Assembly: GCA_023247725.1 (NCBI GenBank)
Contig: JAHFFW010000020.1
Location: 1-43,635 of the forward strand
DNA from: Candidatus Omnitrophota bacterium
GTDB lineage: Bacteria > Omnitrophota > Gorgyraeia > Zapsychrales > JAHFFX01
Reading direction: 5' to 3'
Length of the DNA stretch: 43,635 nucleotides
Part shown: positions 1 through 8,871 of the stretch, in pieces
Numbering within the stretch: position 1 is the first letter of the stretch
Layout of the letters: every line of letters begins with the position of its first letter
Notes under the pieces: generated by a model
The model's database searches: none
What the model was told of the DNA's origin: nothing
What the model saw: only the letters and a program-made list of their open reading frames with translations
Made by a program: the position numbers and the translations under genes

Positions 1-1
1 G

Positions 2-79
2 AACGAGTCTACGGTTCAAAAGTATATTCAGGAGCAAGGGAAAGAGAAAGAATATCAAAAAATATATCAACAACATTAA
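2..79 (+). CDS. C-terminal fragment of a CDS cut by the window edge; tail NESTVQKYIQEQGKEKEYQKIYQQH resembles the end of IS200/IS605 TnpA-type transposases
   Basis: Open frame from base 2 to TAA at 77-79; S/T-V-x-K-Y-I-x-x-Q-G motif is typical of IS200-like transposase C-termini. Confidence 0.35.
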   Translation, partial: NESTVQKYIQEQGKEKEYQKIYQQH

Positions 80-90
80 CGCTTTTCTAA

Positions 91-115
91 TACCCCGTCA
101 GCTTGCTGCGGGGTA
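91..115. terminator. Strong hairpin between convergent genes
   Basis: TACCCCGTCAGC TT GCTGCGGGGTA; near-perfect stem, lies between the end of the partial + CDS and the 3' end of the - strand glycosyltransferase. Confidence 0.55.
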
Positions 116-142
116 GTTTAATAAAAAAATTTTGGAAGGACA

Positions 143-1147
143 TTACAGGATGGTTTGAAAGAAATTCTTGAACCACTGAATCGACTTTGGTAAAGACAAT
201 TCTTCCGCGCGTTGTCGGGCATTCTTGCCCATATTCTGGCAGGCATCCTTATTCTGGCTTAAGAAGCGAATGGCTTTGACATAGTCATCCGGATCCTGGC
301 AAAAAAAAGAATTCTCTTTCGAACAGTAATCCCGGATCGAGCCAACGTCCGACACGATCTGTGGTAATCCGCAGGCCAATCCAGCGACAATGGAATTGCT
401 GCCCACCGTATCCTCCAGGACCGACAAGCTGGCGTCGGCTTCTTGAAGTTTATTTAAAAGTTCAGGTTCTGGCATATACTCGTGCAGGACAACGTTGGGA
501 AGCCCTTGAAAGGTCGATTTTAAGTCCGCCATCCCGGCGCAGATATGAAAATTGACCTGGGGACATTGCAAAACGATCTGTTTTAAAACCGGCGTATTCC
601 TTAATAGCATTCCAAAAACGATCACCTTGAGTGGTTGGTCTGTCAGAGGTTTTTCTTTGGGATGATAATAATCCGTGTCCACATAATGAAAAGTTTGTTT
701 GAGTTTAGCCCCGTATCCCAATCGATCAAGGAATTTGGCCAAACTGCTGCCGTAGACCACAATGTGATCGATCAAGTCCAATGCCGAACGAATGTGATCC
801 ATTGTCCAATATTTCAAGAGAAGCCCTTCTGGCAAATGGACCAACCCCACCATGGGTTGATGCACCTTGCGCTTGCGTAAATTCAATACCAATTCTTCCT
901 GATTCGCGTTGCCAATAGGAGACAGATATTCCATCAAAAACAGACCATCGGTCCAGGGGGAGGTGAAATACGCATAATATTTGGCAAGGTCGACCGGCTT
1001 TGGGTAGTCTTTCGGCAAATTGCAAAAGCAAAAGAAGGGAAACCCCAAATTTTTTTGCAGGCATTTGGCAAAATAGCCCATTCCGGCGTGATTGTTCGCC
1101 GTGCCCGGCCAAAGATAATAAAATGCCCGAATGCGTGGACTTCTCAT
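143..1147 (-). CDS. Glycosyltransferase, family 1/4-like (GT-B)
   Basis: Long ORF; C-terminal pattern ADASLSVLEDTVGSNSIVAGLACGLPQIVSDVGSIRDYC typical of GT-B transferases. Start moved from 1261 to MRSPRIR at 1147 because the upstream part overlaps a palindromic repeat. Confidence 0.75.
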   Translation of the reverse strand: MRSPRIRAFYYLWPGTANNHAGMGYFAKCLQKNLGFPFFCFCNLPKDYPKPVDLAKYYAYFTSPWTDGLFLMEYLSPIGNANQEELVLNLRKRKVHQPMVGLVHLPEGLLLKYWTMDHIRSALDLIDHIVVYGSSLAKFLDRLGYGAKLKQTFHYVDTDYYHPKEKPLTDQPLKVIVFGMLLRNTPVLKQIVLQCPQVNFHICAGMADLKSTFQGLPNVVLHEYMPEPELLNKLQEADASLSVLEDTVGSNSIVAGLACGLPQIVSDVGSIRDYCSKENSFFCQDPDDYVKAIRFLSQNKDACQNMGKNARQRAEELSLPKSIQWFKNFFQTIL

Positions 1148-1205
1148 AATGCGTAAAATATACCTTATGTTCGGCGGGATTGCAATCGCCGCCCTTTGTA
1201 TCTCT

Positions 1206-1226
1206 CTCTCACCCCGGGGGTGAGAG
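1206..1226. repeat. Palindromic repeat, solitary copy (CTCTCACCCC G GGGGTGAGAG)
   Basis: Perfect 10-bp arms; same core as the pair at 4471-4539. Confidence 0.8.
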
Positions 1227-1348
1227 GTGGCCATTTTTATTGTTATGAAAATCGCTATCAAAACCCAACCCGAAGATTTTCGTGTTCAAGAAATCGTTAA
1301 TTTTTTTAGCTTTAGATCGTCATTCGGCGTTTTTGGTGATAAATCCTG

Positions 1349-1378
1349 TTGACTTGGATGGTGCGGCCAGCTTAGAAT
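1349..1378 (+). promoter_or_regulatory. Candidate sigma70-type promoter for pilT-like gene
   Basis: TTGACT-N18-TAGAAT, 27 bp upstream of ATG 1405. Confidence 0.45.
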
Positions 1379-1404
1379 AGAATCCCTTTTAAAAAAGAAT
1401 TTTT

Positions 1405-2457
1405 ATGATCCGTTCCGATTTTATCCAAATCCTTGAAGCGGCAATCCAGGCGGATGCCTCCGATGTGCATCTGGTGGCTTACCATCCTCCCATTTTCCGC
1501 ATTCACGGCGAATTGATTCCTGATCATTCCGATCCACTTGAGCCTCTGGAAATGCAGAGGCTGCTTTATTCCATTCTCACGGATAAACAAAAAGCAACCT
1601 TTGAAGAAACTTGGGAAGTGGAATTTTCCTATTTTGTTTCGAAGGATTTTCATTACCGCGTCAACATTCATCGGGAAAAAGGTCACGCGGCAGCCACCGT
1701 GCGCATCATGCCGACGCAGATTCGCACGACCCTCGAATTGGGTTTGCCACCCAGCGTCGTGCAGCTGGCCCGTAAACGCAATGGGCTCATCATGGTGACC
1801 GGCACTGCTGGCAGTGGAAAGACAACGTCCTTGACCGCGATGGTCAACATCATCAATAATGAGCGCAAATGCAAGATCATAACGATCGAAGATCCCATTG
1901 AATACGTTTATAAATCCAACAAGAGTCTCATTATCCAAAGGGAAGTTGGCTCCGATACCTTGTCGTTTACCAACGCCCTGAAATTTGCGTTGCGCCAGGA
2001 TCCGGATGTGGTCGTGATCGGTGAAATCCGTGACCTCGAATCGATTTCCATGGCCTTGACAACGGCGGAGACCGGCCATTTGGTACTGACGACGTTGCAC
2101 GCCGCGAGTGCCGTCGAATCGATCAACCGGATCATTGACGTTTATCCCGCTGGCAAACAGGAGCAGATCCGGGTTCAATTGGCTGATTGCCTTTTGGCCG
2201 TCATTGGTCAAAACCTTCTTCCCCGGCGAGAAATGCTGGGCCGGGTCTTGACGTGCGAGATTTTGGTGGGAACCCTTTCGGTCCGCAACATGATCCGCCG
2301 CGGCGCTTTATCCGAAATCCGAGGTCATATGGAGGCCGGCGCGGATGAAGGCATGCAAACATTGGAACAATCTCTTTCAGCGCTTGTGCATGAGGGTCTC
2401 GTCACCAAAGAAACGGCCTTGAAATACGCCCGCCATTCCAAATTGCTGCAGTGCTAA
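1405..2457 (+). CDS. pilT: PilT/PilU-like type IV pilus twitching ATPase (GspE/PilT superfamily)
   Basis: Walker A GTAGSGKTTS, Asp box ITIEDPIEYVY, Walker B/His box region RQDPDVVVIGEIRDLESISMALTTAETGHLVLTTLH. Confidence 0.9.
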   Translation: MIRSDFIQILEAAIQADASDVHLVAYHPPIFRIHGELIPDHSDPLEPLEMQRLLYSILTDKQKATFEETWEVEFSYFVSKDFHYRVNIHREKGHAAATVRIMPTQIRTTLELGLPPSVVQLARKRNGLIMVTGTAGSGKTTSLTAMVNIINNERKCKIITIEDPIEYVYKSNKSLIIQREVGSDTLSFTNALKFALRQDPDVVVIGEIRDLESISMALTTAETGHLVLTTLHAASAVESINRIIDVYPAGKQEQIRVQLADCLLAVIGQNLLPRREMLGRVLTCEILVGTLSVRNMIRRGALSEIRGHMEAGADEGMQTLEQSLSALVHEGLVTKETALKYARHSKLLQC

Positions 2458-2472
2458 GGATCTTCATTCAAA

Positions 2473-2973
2473 ATGATTTGGATCATCCTTTTGTTAGCGA
2501 CGATCCCGGTCGTCCACGTCATCCAGAGTGGCATCATTAAGGAACGGCTCACGAAGGTCAATCAAGTGTTGGCCCCAATGGACGCCCAGTTCCAAAGGCG
2601 ATTAAATTTGATACCGGATTTGGTTGCCTTGCTCAGTATCCCCTTGCAATCGGCGGATCTTTTGGCGGAATTGACGAAGCTCCGCAATAAATCGATTTCG
2701 CCTTTTCTGGCCGAAGAAGAGAAGATCAGTTTGGATAAAAAGCTTTCGCAGGTCTTAAAGGAAACCCTGGAGGCGGCTGATCAAGTCCCCGCGATTACCA
2801 CCCACTCGCGTTTTCGGCAGCTGCACAACCTTTTCTATGACATCGAGGCTCAACTTGGCCAATTGCGATCAGCCTATAATGAAGCGGCGAAAGAATTCAA
2901 CGCCTCTTTTCGAAATTTTCCAACCAATGTCTTCGTATCGCTGATGAATTTGAAGGAAAAGGTGCTTTTTTGA
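2473..2973 (+). CDS. LemA family protein
   Basis: N-terminal TM, LDAQFQRR-xx-LIPDLV-like motif and C-terminal AYNEAAKEFNASFRNFPTN. Confidence 0.75.
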   Translation: MIWIILLLATIPVVHVIQSGIIKERLTKVNQVLAPMDAQFQRRLNLIPDLVALLSIPLQSADLLAELTKLRNKSISPFLAEEEKISLDKKLSQVLKETLEAADQVPAITTHSRFRQLHNLFYDIEAQLGQLRSAYNEAAKEFNASFRNFPTNVFVSLMNLKEKVLF

Positions 2974-3010
2974 CATTCGCGTGTCGTAAAGGCAAACCTT
3001 ATCTTTTCAA

Positions 3011-3952
3011 ATGAAGAATCTGATTCGAAATACCCGGAATGTTCTGCTATTAAAAAAGATCACCTTCATTCTGCTTTTTACTTGTTTTGTTTCGGTCATT
3101 GGCAATCTGACCATCCTGTTCGTTGAGGCCACGCCGTTTCGTCGCGTTATCTTAGTCAGTTTTGTCGTTTGTTTGCTCTGCCTTTATATTGTTCTGCGGA
3201 AAATCCTTTTCGATCTTCCCCGGCACTTCTTTAAAGAATCCAGGGTAAGCCCGTCGGCCCAATTGGCCTTGAACAATGCCGTCGGACCAGCACCATGGTA
3301 TTGGAAAACATTTCCTTCGATCCAAGGAAGCCAAAAGAATAAATATGGATGGAATTACCACGGCAGTCGTGGCAAGCATGCTTACCTGGTTTCGTTGTCC
3401 TGCCCCGGCGATTCCGAAAACATCAAATTGGTCGTCAATACTTACACCCGGGCTTTTTTTGTCCCACCGCACTACGTCGGTTTATGGTTCATGGATAAGA
3501 CCAACATCAAAATCCTTTGTTTCGATCCAGATAAAATGCCGAGCTTTATTTTGGAGGAACTCCCGGAGGATTTTCGCCGGTCGAAAGAGGCTTTTTATAG
3601 CCTGGGTACGCCCGTGTGTTCTGTGGGAATCCCTCGATCTTTGCAGGAGGGCGAGCATGAATTGCGTTTTCCCGTCCCATTGCAACTTTTGGAGGAAATT
3701 TTTTTGGTTATTCCTTACGCTCAAGGCCAAGCGGCCTACGCAAATTTTGCGATTTATCCGCAAAATGGCAAAGTCATGGTGATGCCGCAAAAGTGGTTTA
3801 CCAAAGAAAGTTTTGATTTAGGATATGAATGGATCACCCGCATCACCCGCGATCCTCAAACCGGAATCCTGTATGGGGATGGAGTTCGGATTGGAATCTT
3901 TGAATTGACGCCAGATGGTTGTCAGATCGCGCGGTGGGTGGGGGTTTCCTAA
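3011..3952 (+). CDS. Hypothetical membrane-anchored protein (two N-terminal TM helices, large soluble domain)
   Basis: Long ORF closely following lemA; no family recognised. Confidence 0.7.
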   Translation: MKNLIRNTRNVLLLKKITFILLFTCFVSVIGNLTILFVEATPFRRVILVSFVVCLLCLYIVLRKILFDLPRHFFKESRVSPSAQLALNNAVGPAPWYWKTFPSIQGSQKNKYGWNYHGSRGKHAYLVSLSCPGDSENIKLVVNTYTRAFFVPPHYVGLWFMDKTNIKILCFDPDKMPSFILEELPEDFRRSKEAFYSLGTPVCSVGIPRSLQEGEHELRFPVPLQLLEEIFLVIPYAQGQAAYANFAIYPQNGKVMVMPQKWFTKESFDLGYEWITRITRDPQTGILYGDGVRIGIFELTPDGCQIARWVGVS

Positions 3953-3981
3953 AAATTGTAAGATGAGATAAGGAGGTCAAG

Positions 3982-4443
3982 ATGTTCAAGGGATTTAAAA
4001 GAAGCGGACTGATGGCGGGATTGGGGATTTTATTTTGGGTGTCTTTAGTATCGGCGAAAACTTACCTGACCGATTCCAATCGCCTGGCGCTCAAAGGCTA
4101 TGATCCGGTCGTGTATTTTGAGGAAAACCGGACGAGTCCCGGCAGTGAATATTATCAATATGAATGGAGCGGGGCGAAATGGTACTTTACCAGCGCCGGA
4201 AATAAACAAAAATTTTTGGCGAGCCCCGAGAAGTATGCCCCCCAATATGGCGGTTATTGCGCCTACGATATGCGGCAGGGAACAAAAACCGAAACCGATC
4301 CGGAGGCCTGGGTTATTGCGGACGACAAGCTGTATTTATTTCACAATAGCACCGTCAAGGCAGAGTGGGATAAAAACCGTGAGGACAATATCAAATCCGC
4401 CAATGAGAAATGGCTTGCCATGACCAAAGAGGGAAAGACTTAA
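3982..4443 (+). CDS. Secreted YHS-domain protein
   Basis: Signal peptide; LKGYDPVVYFEENR...YEWSGAKWYFTSAGNKQKFLASPEKYAPQYGGYCAYDM; AAGGAGG Shine-Dalgarno upstream. Confidence 0.85.
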   Translation: MFKGFKRSGLMAGLGILFWVSLVSAKTYLTDSNRLALKGYDPVVYFEENRTSPGSEYYQYEWSGAKWYFTSAGNKQKFLASPEKYAPQYGGYCAYDMRQGTKTETDPEAWVIADDKLYLFHNSTVKAEWDKNREDNIKSANEKWLAMTKEGKT

Positions 4444-4470
4444 AACAGTCTGAAGGGGACAGTCGCTTTG

Positions 4471-4539
4471 TCCACCTCTCACCCCGGGGGTGAGAGAAGG
4501 GCCTAAAAAGATCCTCTCACCCCCGGGGTGAGAGGTGGA
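4471..4539. repeat. Pair of palindromic repeats in head-to-head inversion; probably also a bidirectional terminator
   Basis: TCCACCTCTCACCCCGGGGGTGAGAG (4471-4496) and its exact reverse complement CTCTCACCCCCGGGGTGAGAGGTGGA (4514-4539); each arm is itself palindromic; lies between convergent genes. Confidence 0.9.
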
Positions 4540-4549
4540 CCCATTGATT

Positions 4550-5305
4550 TTATGATGAAGCGTTCCGTCGATGGCGAAAGAATTCAACCAACCCCGGCAC
4601 CAGTGATAGGACGATGATCGCGAGGATGACAAAAGAGAAATTCTTTTTGACAATTGGTAGATTACCAAAGAAATATCCACCCATAATGAAGATTAAGACC
4701 CACAATCCTCCTCCGATCACATTATAGAGAAGGAATCGTCTGTAGTTCATGCTTCCTGCCCCTGCCAAAAAAGGCGCGAAGGTCCGGATGATGGGCAGAA
4801 AACGCGCCAGGATAATTGTCTTGCCACCATGCCTCTCAAAGAACTGATGGGTCCTTTCTAAGTATTCTGGTTTTAAAAAACGGATCCTTTCTCCGCGAAA
4901 GATCCGGGGCGCCAATAAATGCCCGATTCCATAATTGAGGGTATCGCCCAAGATCGCCGCGCCACTTAATAAAAGGATGACCCAGGTATGCTCCAGCGAA
5001 CCCTTGGCGCACAGCGTCCCAGCGACAAAGAGCAAGGAATCTCCGGGCAGAAAGGGAGTGATGACCAAACCGGTTTCGAAGAAGACAATGAGGAAAAGAA
5101 AAAGATAAGTCCATGTCCCGTAGTTTTGGATGGCCGCGCTTAAGTGGTCATCCAGATGCAGAAAAGATTGTCCCAGCTGAATAATGAAGTCCAAAGAGAT
5201 CCTGGTTATGGACGATTCTTCCTCTAATTTTTTTCGCCCTGCCGTGAGCGGGGCTTCGCAGCAATATTCTCGAGCAGAATAATTGCTCCGAAGCAAAAGC
5301 AACAT
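4550..5305 (-). CDS. DedA/SNARE-associated family membrane protein (real start may be TTG at 5194)
   Basis: ETGLVITPFLPGDSLLFVAGTL, GDTLNYGIG, FFERHGGKTIILARFLPIIRTFAPFLAGAGSMNYRRFLLYNVIGGGLW; N-terminal ~37 residues are encoded by a hairpin repeat region. Confidence 0.85.
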   Translation of the reverse strand: MLLLLRSNYSAREYCCEAPLTAGRKKLEEESSITRISLDFIIQLGQSFLHLDDHLSAAIQNYGTWTYLFLFLIVFFETGLVITPFLPGDSLLFVAGTLCAKGSLEHTWVILLLSGAAILGDTLNYGIGHLLAPRIFRGERIRFLKPEYLERTHQFFERHGGKTIILARFLPIIRTFAPFLAGAGSMNYRRFLLYNVIGGGLWVLIFIMGGYFFGNLPIVKKNFSFVILAIIVLSLVPGLVEFFRHRRNASS

Positions 5306-5319
5306 TCCTATTGCTTTTG
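5236..5319. repeat. Cluster of three consecutive hairpins (REP-like)
   Basis: GCCCTGC/GCGGGGC (one mismatch); GCTTCGCAGCAATATTCT/AGAATAATTGCTCCGAAGC (5253-5270/5276-5294, one mismatch plus bulge); CAAAAGCAA/TTGCTTTTG (5294-5302/5311-5319). Confidence 0.75.
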
Positions 5320-5404
5320 TGCAGGAGAATAATGTGAATACACAGATTATTTTGACTTATGTTATCATTCGAAGGTATCATGTCCATCAAAAAGTGGACT
5401 TCTT

Positions 5405-6178
5405 ATGGAATATTTTTTTATTCCCTTAACGGCATTATTGGCTTCGGGCCTGACGCTTTTTTCGGGTTTTGGGCTGGGCACTATTTTAATGCCAGTCTTT
5501 GCAGTTTTCTTCCCGGTGGAAGTGGCGGTAGCGTTAACGGCGATTGTGCATTTTTTGAATAATCTGTTTAAACTGTGGCTGGTAGGCAGACAAGCAAAAA
5601 GGATCATCATCATTCAATTTGGTTTACCCGCCATGGTCGCGGCGATTCTGGGAGCGATGGCGCTTCATCGTTTGGAAGGCCTGTCAGATTGGGGGAGGTA
5701 TCATCTTGGATCCCGGGAGTTTCATATGACTCCCATCAAGGTCATCATGGCCGTTCTGATCATGGCCTTTGTTGTCCTGGAGCTGAGCTCTCGCTGGCGA
5801 AAACTGGCGTTTGACCGAAGGCATCTGCTCTGGGGAGGCCTTTTAAGCGGGTTCTTCGGTGGACTTTCTGGTCATCAGGGAGCGTTACGCAGCGCATTTT
5901 TGATTAAGTGGGGGCTCACCAAGGAAGAGTTTATCTCGACGGGCGTGGTCATCGCCTGCCTCGTTGACGTGGCGCGAATGTTTGTTTACGCTCATAATTT
6001 TCCGAGTATTGAATGGAAACTTCAAACCCCCTTGCTCAGTCTATCGGTTTTGGCTGCATTTTTGGGTGCTTGGATTGGGAATCAATTGGTTAAGAAGGTG
6101 ACGTTGCGGTGGATCCATATCCTCGTTTCTTTTCTTTTAAGTGTGATTGCCTTAGGGTTGGGTTTTGGTTTGATTTAA
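5405..6178 (+). CDS. TSUP family transporter (TauE/SafE-like)
   Basis: Repeated TM segments with TALVHFxNN-type motif, GGLLSGFFGGLSGHQGALRSAFL; ~257 aa. Confidence 0.85.
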   Translation: MEYFFIPLTALLASGLTLFSGFGLGTILMPVFAVFFPVEVAVALTAIVHFLNNLFKLWLVGRQAKRIIIIQFGLPAMVAAILGAMALHRLEGLSDWGRYHLGSREFHMTPIKVIMAVLIMAFVVLELSSRWRKLAFDRRHLLWGGLLSGFFGGLSGHQGALRSAFLIKWGLTKEEFISTGVVIACLVDVARMFVYAHNFPSIEWKLQTPLLSLSVLAAFLGAWIGNQLVKKVTLRWIHILVSFLLSVIALGLGFGLI

Positions 6179-6191
6179 GTCGATTCCCCAT

Positions 6192-6220
6192 TTGACACTG
6201 CCGGAGGCTTCGATTATGAT
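6192..6220 (+). promoter_or_regulatory. Candidate sigma70-type promoter
   Basis: TTGACA-N17-TATGAT upstream of ATG 6266. Confidence 0.6.
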
Positions 6221-6265
6221 ACTTTCCACTTAACTTTTGGGTGTCTTTATTGAGGAGGAAATCAC

Positions 6266-6697
6266 ATGGCCCAATCGGTCTCACCGAATCCGGAAGAATG
6301 GTCAAAAGAACAAAAGGAATTATGGCAGGAATTGGACCGGCACTGGGAACTCTTGACGCAGGCCAAGGTCAATGAATTTCTAGAGTATATCCATCCGGAA
6401 TTTCGTGGATTCGGCCATGAAAGTCCATTGATGATTGACAAGAAATGGCTGGCGAAGTGGGTCGGGTTTTGGTGCGAAACAACCCGTTTCCCTATCCATT
6501 ATGTGAGTCCCATCAGCTGTGGGATTTTTGGCAACATCGGCATCCTGCAATATTATTTGTTCACGATCGAGAAAAATGTGGAAGGCGCCGGCCGGTCGGT
6601 GCGCCGCTACACCATGACCTGGATGAAGGAAAACGGCCGATGGCACGTCATTGCCAGCCATAATAATGTGGCCACCGAACAGGTCAGAGGCCGATAG
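6266..6697 (+). CDS. NTF2-like / SnoaL-DUF4440-type protein
   Basis: 143 aa, ...LDRHWELLTQAKVNEFLEYIHPEFRGFGHE...MTWMKENGRWHVIASHNN; GAGGAGG upstream. Confidence 0.7.
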   Translation: MAQSVSPNPEEWSKEQKELWQELDRHWELLTQAKVNEFLEYIHPEFRGFGHESPLMIDKKWLAKWVGFWCETTRFPIHYVSPISCGIFGNIGILQYYLFTIEKNVEGAGRSVRRYTMTWMKENGRWHVIASHNNVATEQVRGR

Positions 6698-6787
6698 TCC
6701 AATTTTGTTTGCAAATTTATCTTGTCTTGGCAATACCTCTCTCCCTTTTGACGCCTCCCCTTGAAATTGAAAGGAGAAGTAATCGCT

Positions 6788-7570
6788 ATGGAACCATTTC
6801 AAGCGTTCATTCTGGGAGTGGTCGAGGGCGTGACCGAATTCTTGCCCATTTCTTCGACGGGTCATCTTATTTTAGTCTCCAGGCTGTTAGGAATCGAACC
6901 CACCGAATTTCTTAAGACATTTGAAATCTCCATCCAATTGGGCGCCATTCTGGCGGTGGTGGTGCTTTATGGACGCTCGCGTTTGTGTCAGGGGCCGATC
7001 CTGGGACGGGTCTTGGCCGCTTTCTTGCCGACGGCAATCCTGGGATTTTTGTTATACCGCCTCATCAAGAAATACCTTTTGGCGGATTATATCCTGGTGA
7101 CGTGGACTTTATGTCTGGGAGGTTTATTGCTGATCTTCTTTGAAATTTGGCATCGCGAAAGAAATGAAACGATTGAAGAGATCCGACAAATGACTTTCAA
7201 GCAGGCCATCGGAATTGGTTTTTTTCAGGCCCTCGCCCTGATCCCCGGCGTCTCTCGCGCTGCGGCAACCATCGTCGGAGGTTTATTGCTGGGAATGAAA
7301 CGAAAAACGATCGTCGAATTTTCCTTCCTCTTGGCAGTTCCCACCATGGCCGCAGCGACAGGCCTCGATCTGTATAAGAACTGGAATCTATTGAACTACC
7401 ACCAAATTTTTATCTTGGCATTGGGCGCCGTCACCGCTTTTGTGATGGCTATCCTTAGTATCAAATTCTTGCTGTATTTTGTCCGGAATCACACCTTTAT
7501 TTCTTTTGGTATTTACCGGATTCTGGCCGCTGCCTTGTTCGCCTATTTATTTGGATCGGCACTAAAATGA
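6788..7570 (+). CDS. uppP: Undecaprenyl-diphosphatase
   Basis: GVVEGVTEFLPISSTGHLIL and PGVSRAAATIVGGLLLGM motifs; start set at ATG 6788 after AAGGAGA. Confidence 0.9.
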   Translation: MEPFQAFILGVVEGVTEFLPISSTGHLILVSRLLGIEPTEFLKTFEISIQLGAILAVVVLYGRSRLCQGPILGRVLAAFLPTAILGFLLYRLIKKYLLADYILVTWTLCLGGLLLIFFEIWHRERNETIEEIRQMTFKQAIGIGFFQALALIPGVSRAAATIVGGLLLGMKRKTIVEFSFLLAVPTMAAATGLDLYKNWNLLNYHQIFILALGAVTAFVMAILSIKFLLYFVRNHTFISFGIYRILAAALFAYLFGSALK

Positions 7571-8871
7571 ATCGCTGGAAAAAGGCCCTGGGGCTTTTAT
7601 CGCTCATTTTGTTTCTGCCGTGGGGGATTGAAGCCAAATCATTGGACGAAGAATCCGAACCACCCGTCGCTATGAAGGCGCCCCAAAACCAGCGGGCGTT
7701 GACCTTAAAAGAATGTTACGATCTGGCCTTGATCCAAAGCGAGACGATCGGTCTTCAGACGGAATTGATTGAAGAAGCCCGCGCTCATTTTCTGCAGGCA
7801 ATCAATGGTTTTATGCCCACCATCAGCTATTCCTACGCCGACCGTTACCAGCACGGTCCGGGCACATCGAATTTTTCTCTGCGGGAGATTCCGGAAGAAA
7901 AGTTTGTTTTAAGCCAGCCTTTATTTGCCGGATTTAAGGAATTTGCGGCTATCACCGCCGGCCGGGCACAGCGCCGGCAAAGGGAAGAAGAACTTCATCG
8001 CGCGCGGCAATTATTATTCACGGATGTTTCGGATGCCTTTTATCTTACCCTCAGCTACGAGGAGGAAAAAGCGGCCCTCGAAAATATTCGTTCAGCGCTG
8101 GAAACAAGGATTGACGAATTGCAAAAACGCGTGGATCTGGGCAGGTCGCGGTTAAGCGAGGTCGCAAGCGCCGAGGCCAGGCTGCGTTTTGTGGAAGCGG
8201 ACTTGCAAACCTTGCTGAGCGAAGAGGAAATCGCCCGGCAGATGCTGGAGTTTTTGACCGGGAAAACGGTCACCGCCTTGGACGATTCCCCATTCCAACC
8301 AGAGGTCGTCGCAGAATCAGAATATTTAGCGAAGGCGAACGAGCGTCCGGATGTGCAGGCGGCTCGGGAAGCGCTCACCGCAGCCAAGAAATTCATCGTG
8401 GTCCAGCGAGCAGAATTCTTTCCTACGGCCGCGCTCAACGGGAATTATTACATCAAACGAGTTGGCAACGCCGCTGATGTGGATTGGGACCTCACCATCA
8501 ATGTCGATGTCCCGTTGGTTCAAGGGACGGGACCTTGGGGCAATGTGAAACTCGCCCGCTCGCAGGCCAACCAGGCCGAGTTGCAGTGGCGCAAGGCCCA
8601 GAGAACTGCTCTCTTAGAAATCCGCAACGCCTATACCCGATATACCTCGGCTCTTCTGCGCACGAAGGCCTTGGAAAAGGCGGTCACAGCCGCGGAAAAA
8701 AATCTTTCTCTGCAATCGGAAGATTATCAATTGAATTTGGTCAATAACCTCGAAGTCCTTCAGGCCTTGGAAGACGTTCAAAACCAACGAAGAGAGTATG
8801 TCCGTTCTAAAAATGCGATGAAGCAGGCGTATTGGAATCTGCAGGTCGCCACCGGGATGATCAACCCATGA
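7567..8871 (+). CDS. TolC family outer-membrane efflux protein
   Basis: Signal peptide; two TolC-like repeats (LTLKECYDLALIQSE..., paired AxxALEKAVTAAEKNLSLQSEDYQLNLVNNLEVLQALEDV). Confidence 0.9.
   Translation: MNRWKKALGLLSLILFLPWGIEAKSLDEESEPPVAMKAPQNQRALTLKECYDLALIQSETIGLQTELIEEARAHFLQAINGFMPTISYSYADRYQHGPGTSNFSLREIPEEKFVLSQPLFAGFKEFAAITAGRAQRRQREEELHRARQLLFTDVSDAFYLTLSYEEEKAALENIRSALETRIDELQKRVDLGRSRLSEVASAEARLRFVEADLQTLLSEEEIARQMLEFLTGKTVTALDDSPFQPEVVAESEYLAKANERPDVQAAREALTAAKKFIVVQRAEFFPTAALNGNYYIKRVGNAADVDWDLTINVDVPLVQGTGPWGNVKLARSQANQAELQWRKAQRTALLEIRNAYTRYTSALLRTKALEKAVTAAEKNLSLQSEDYQLNLVNNLEVLQALEDVQNQRREYVRSKNAMKQAYWNLQVATGMINP

Noticed and set aside
1372-2211. 279-aa - strand ORF opposite pilT
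   Set aside because: Antisense to a strongly supported pilT-like gene; no recognisable domain
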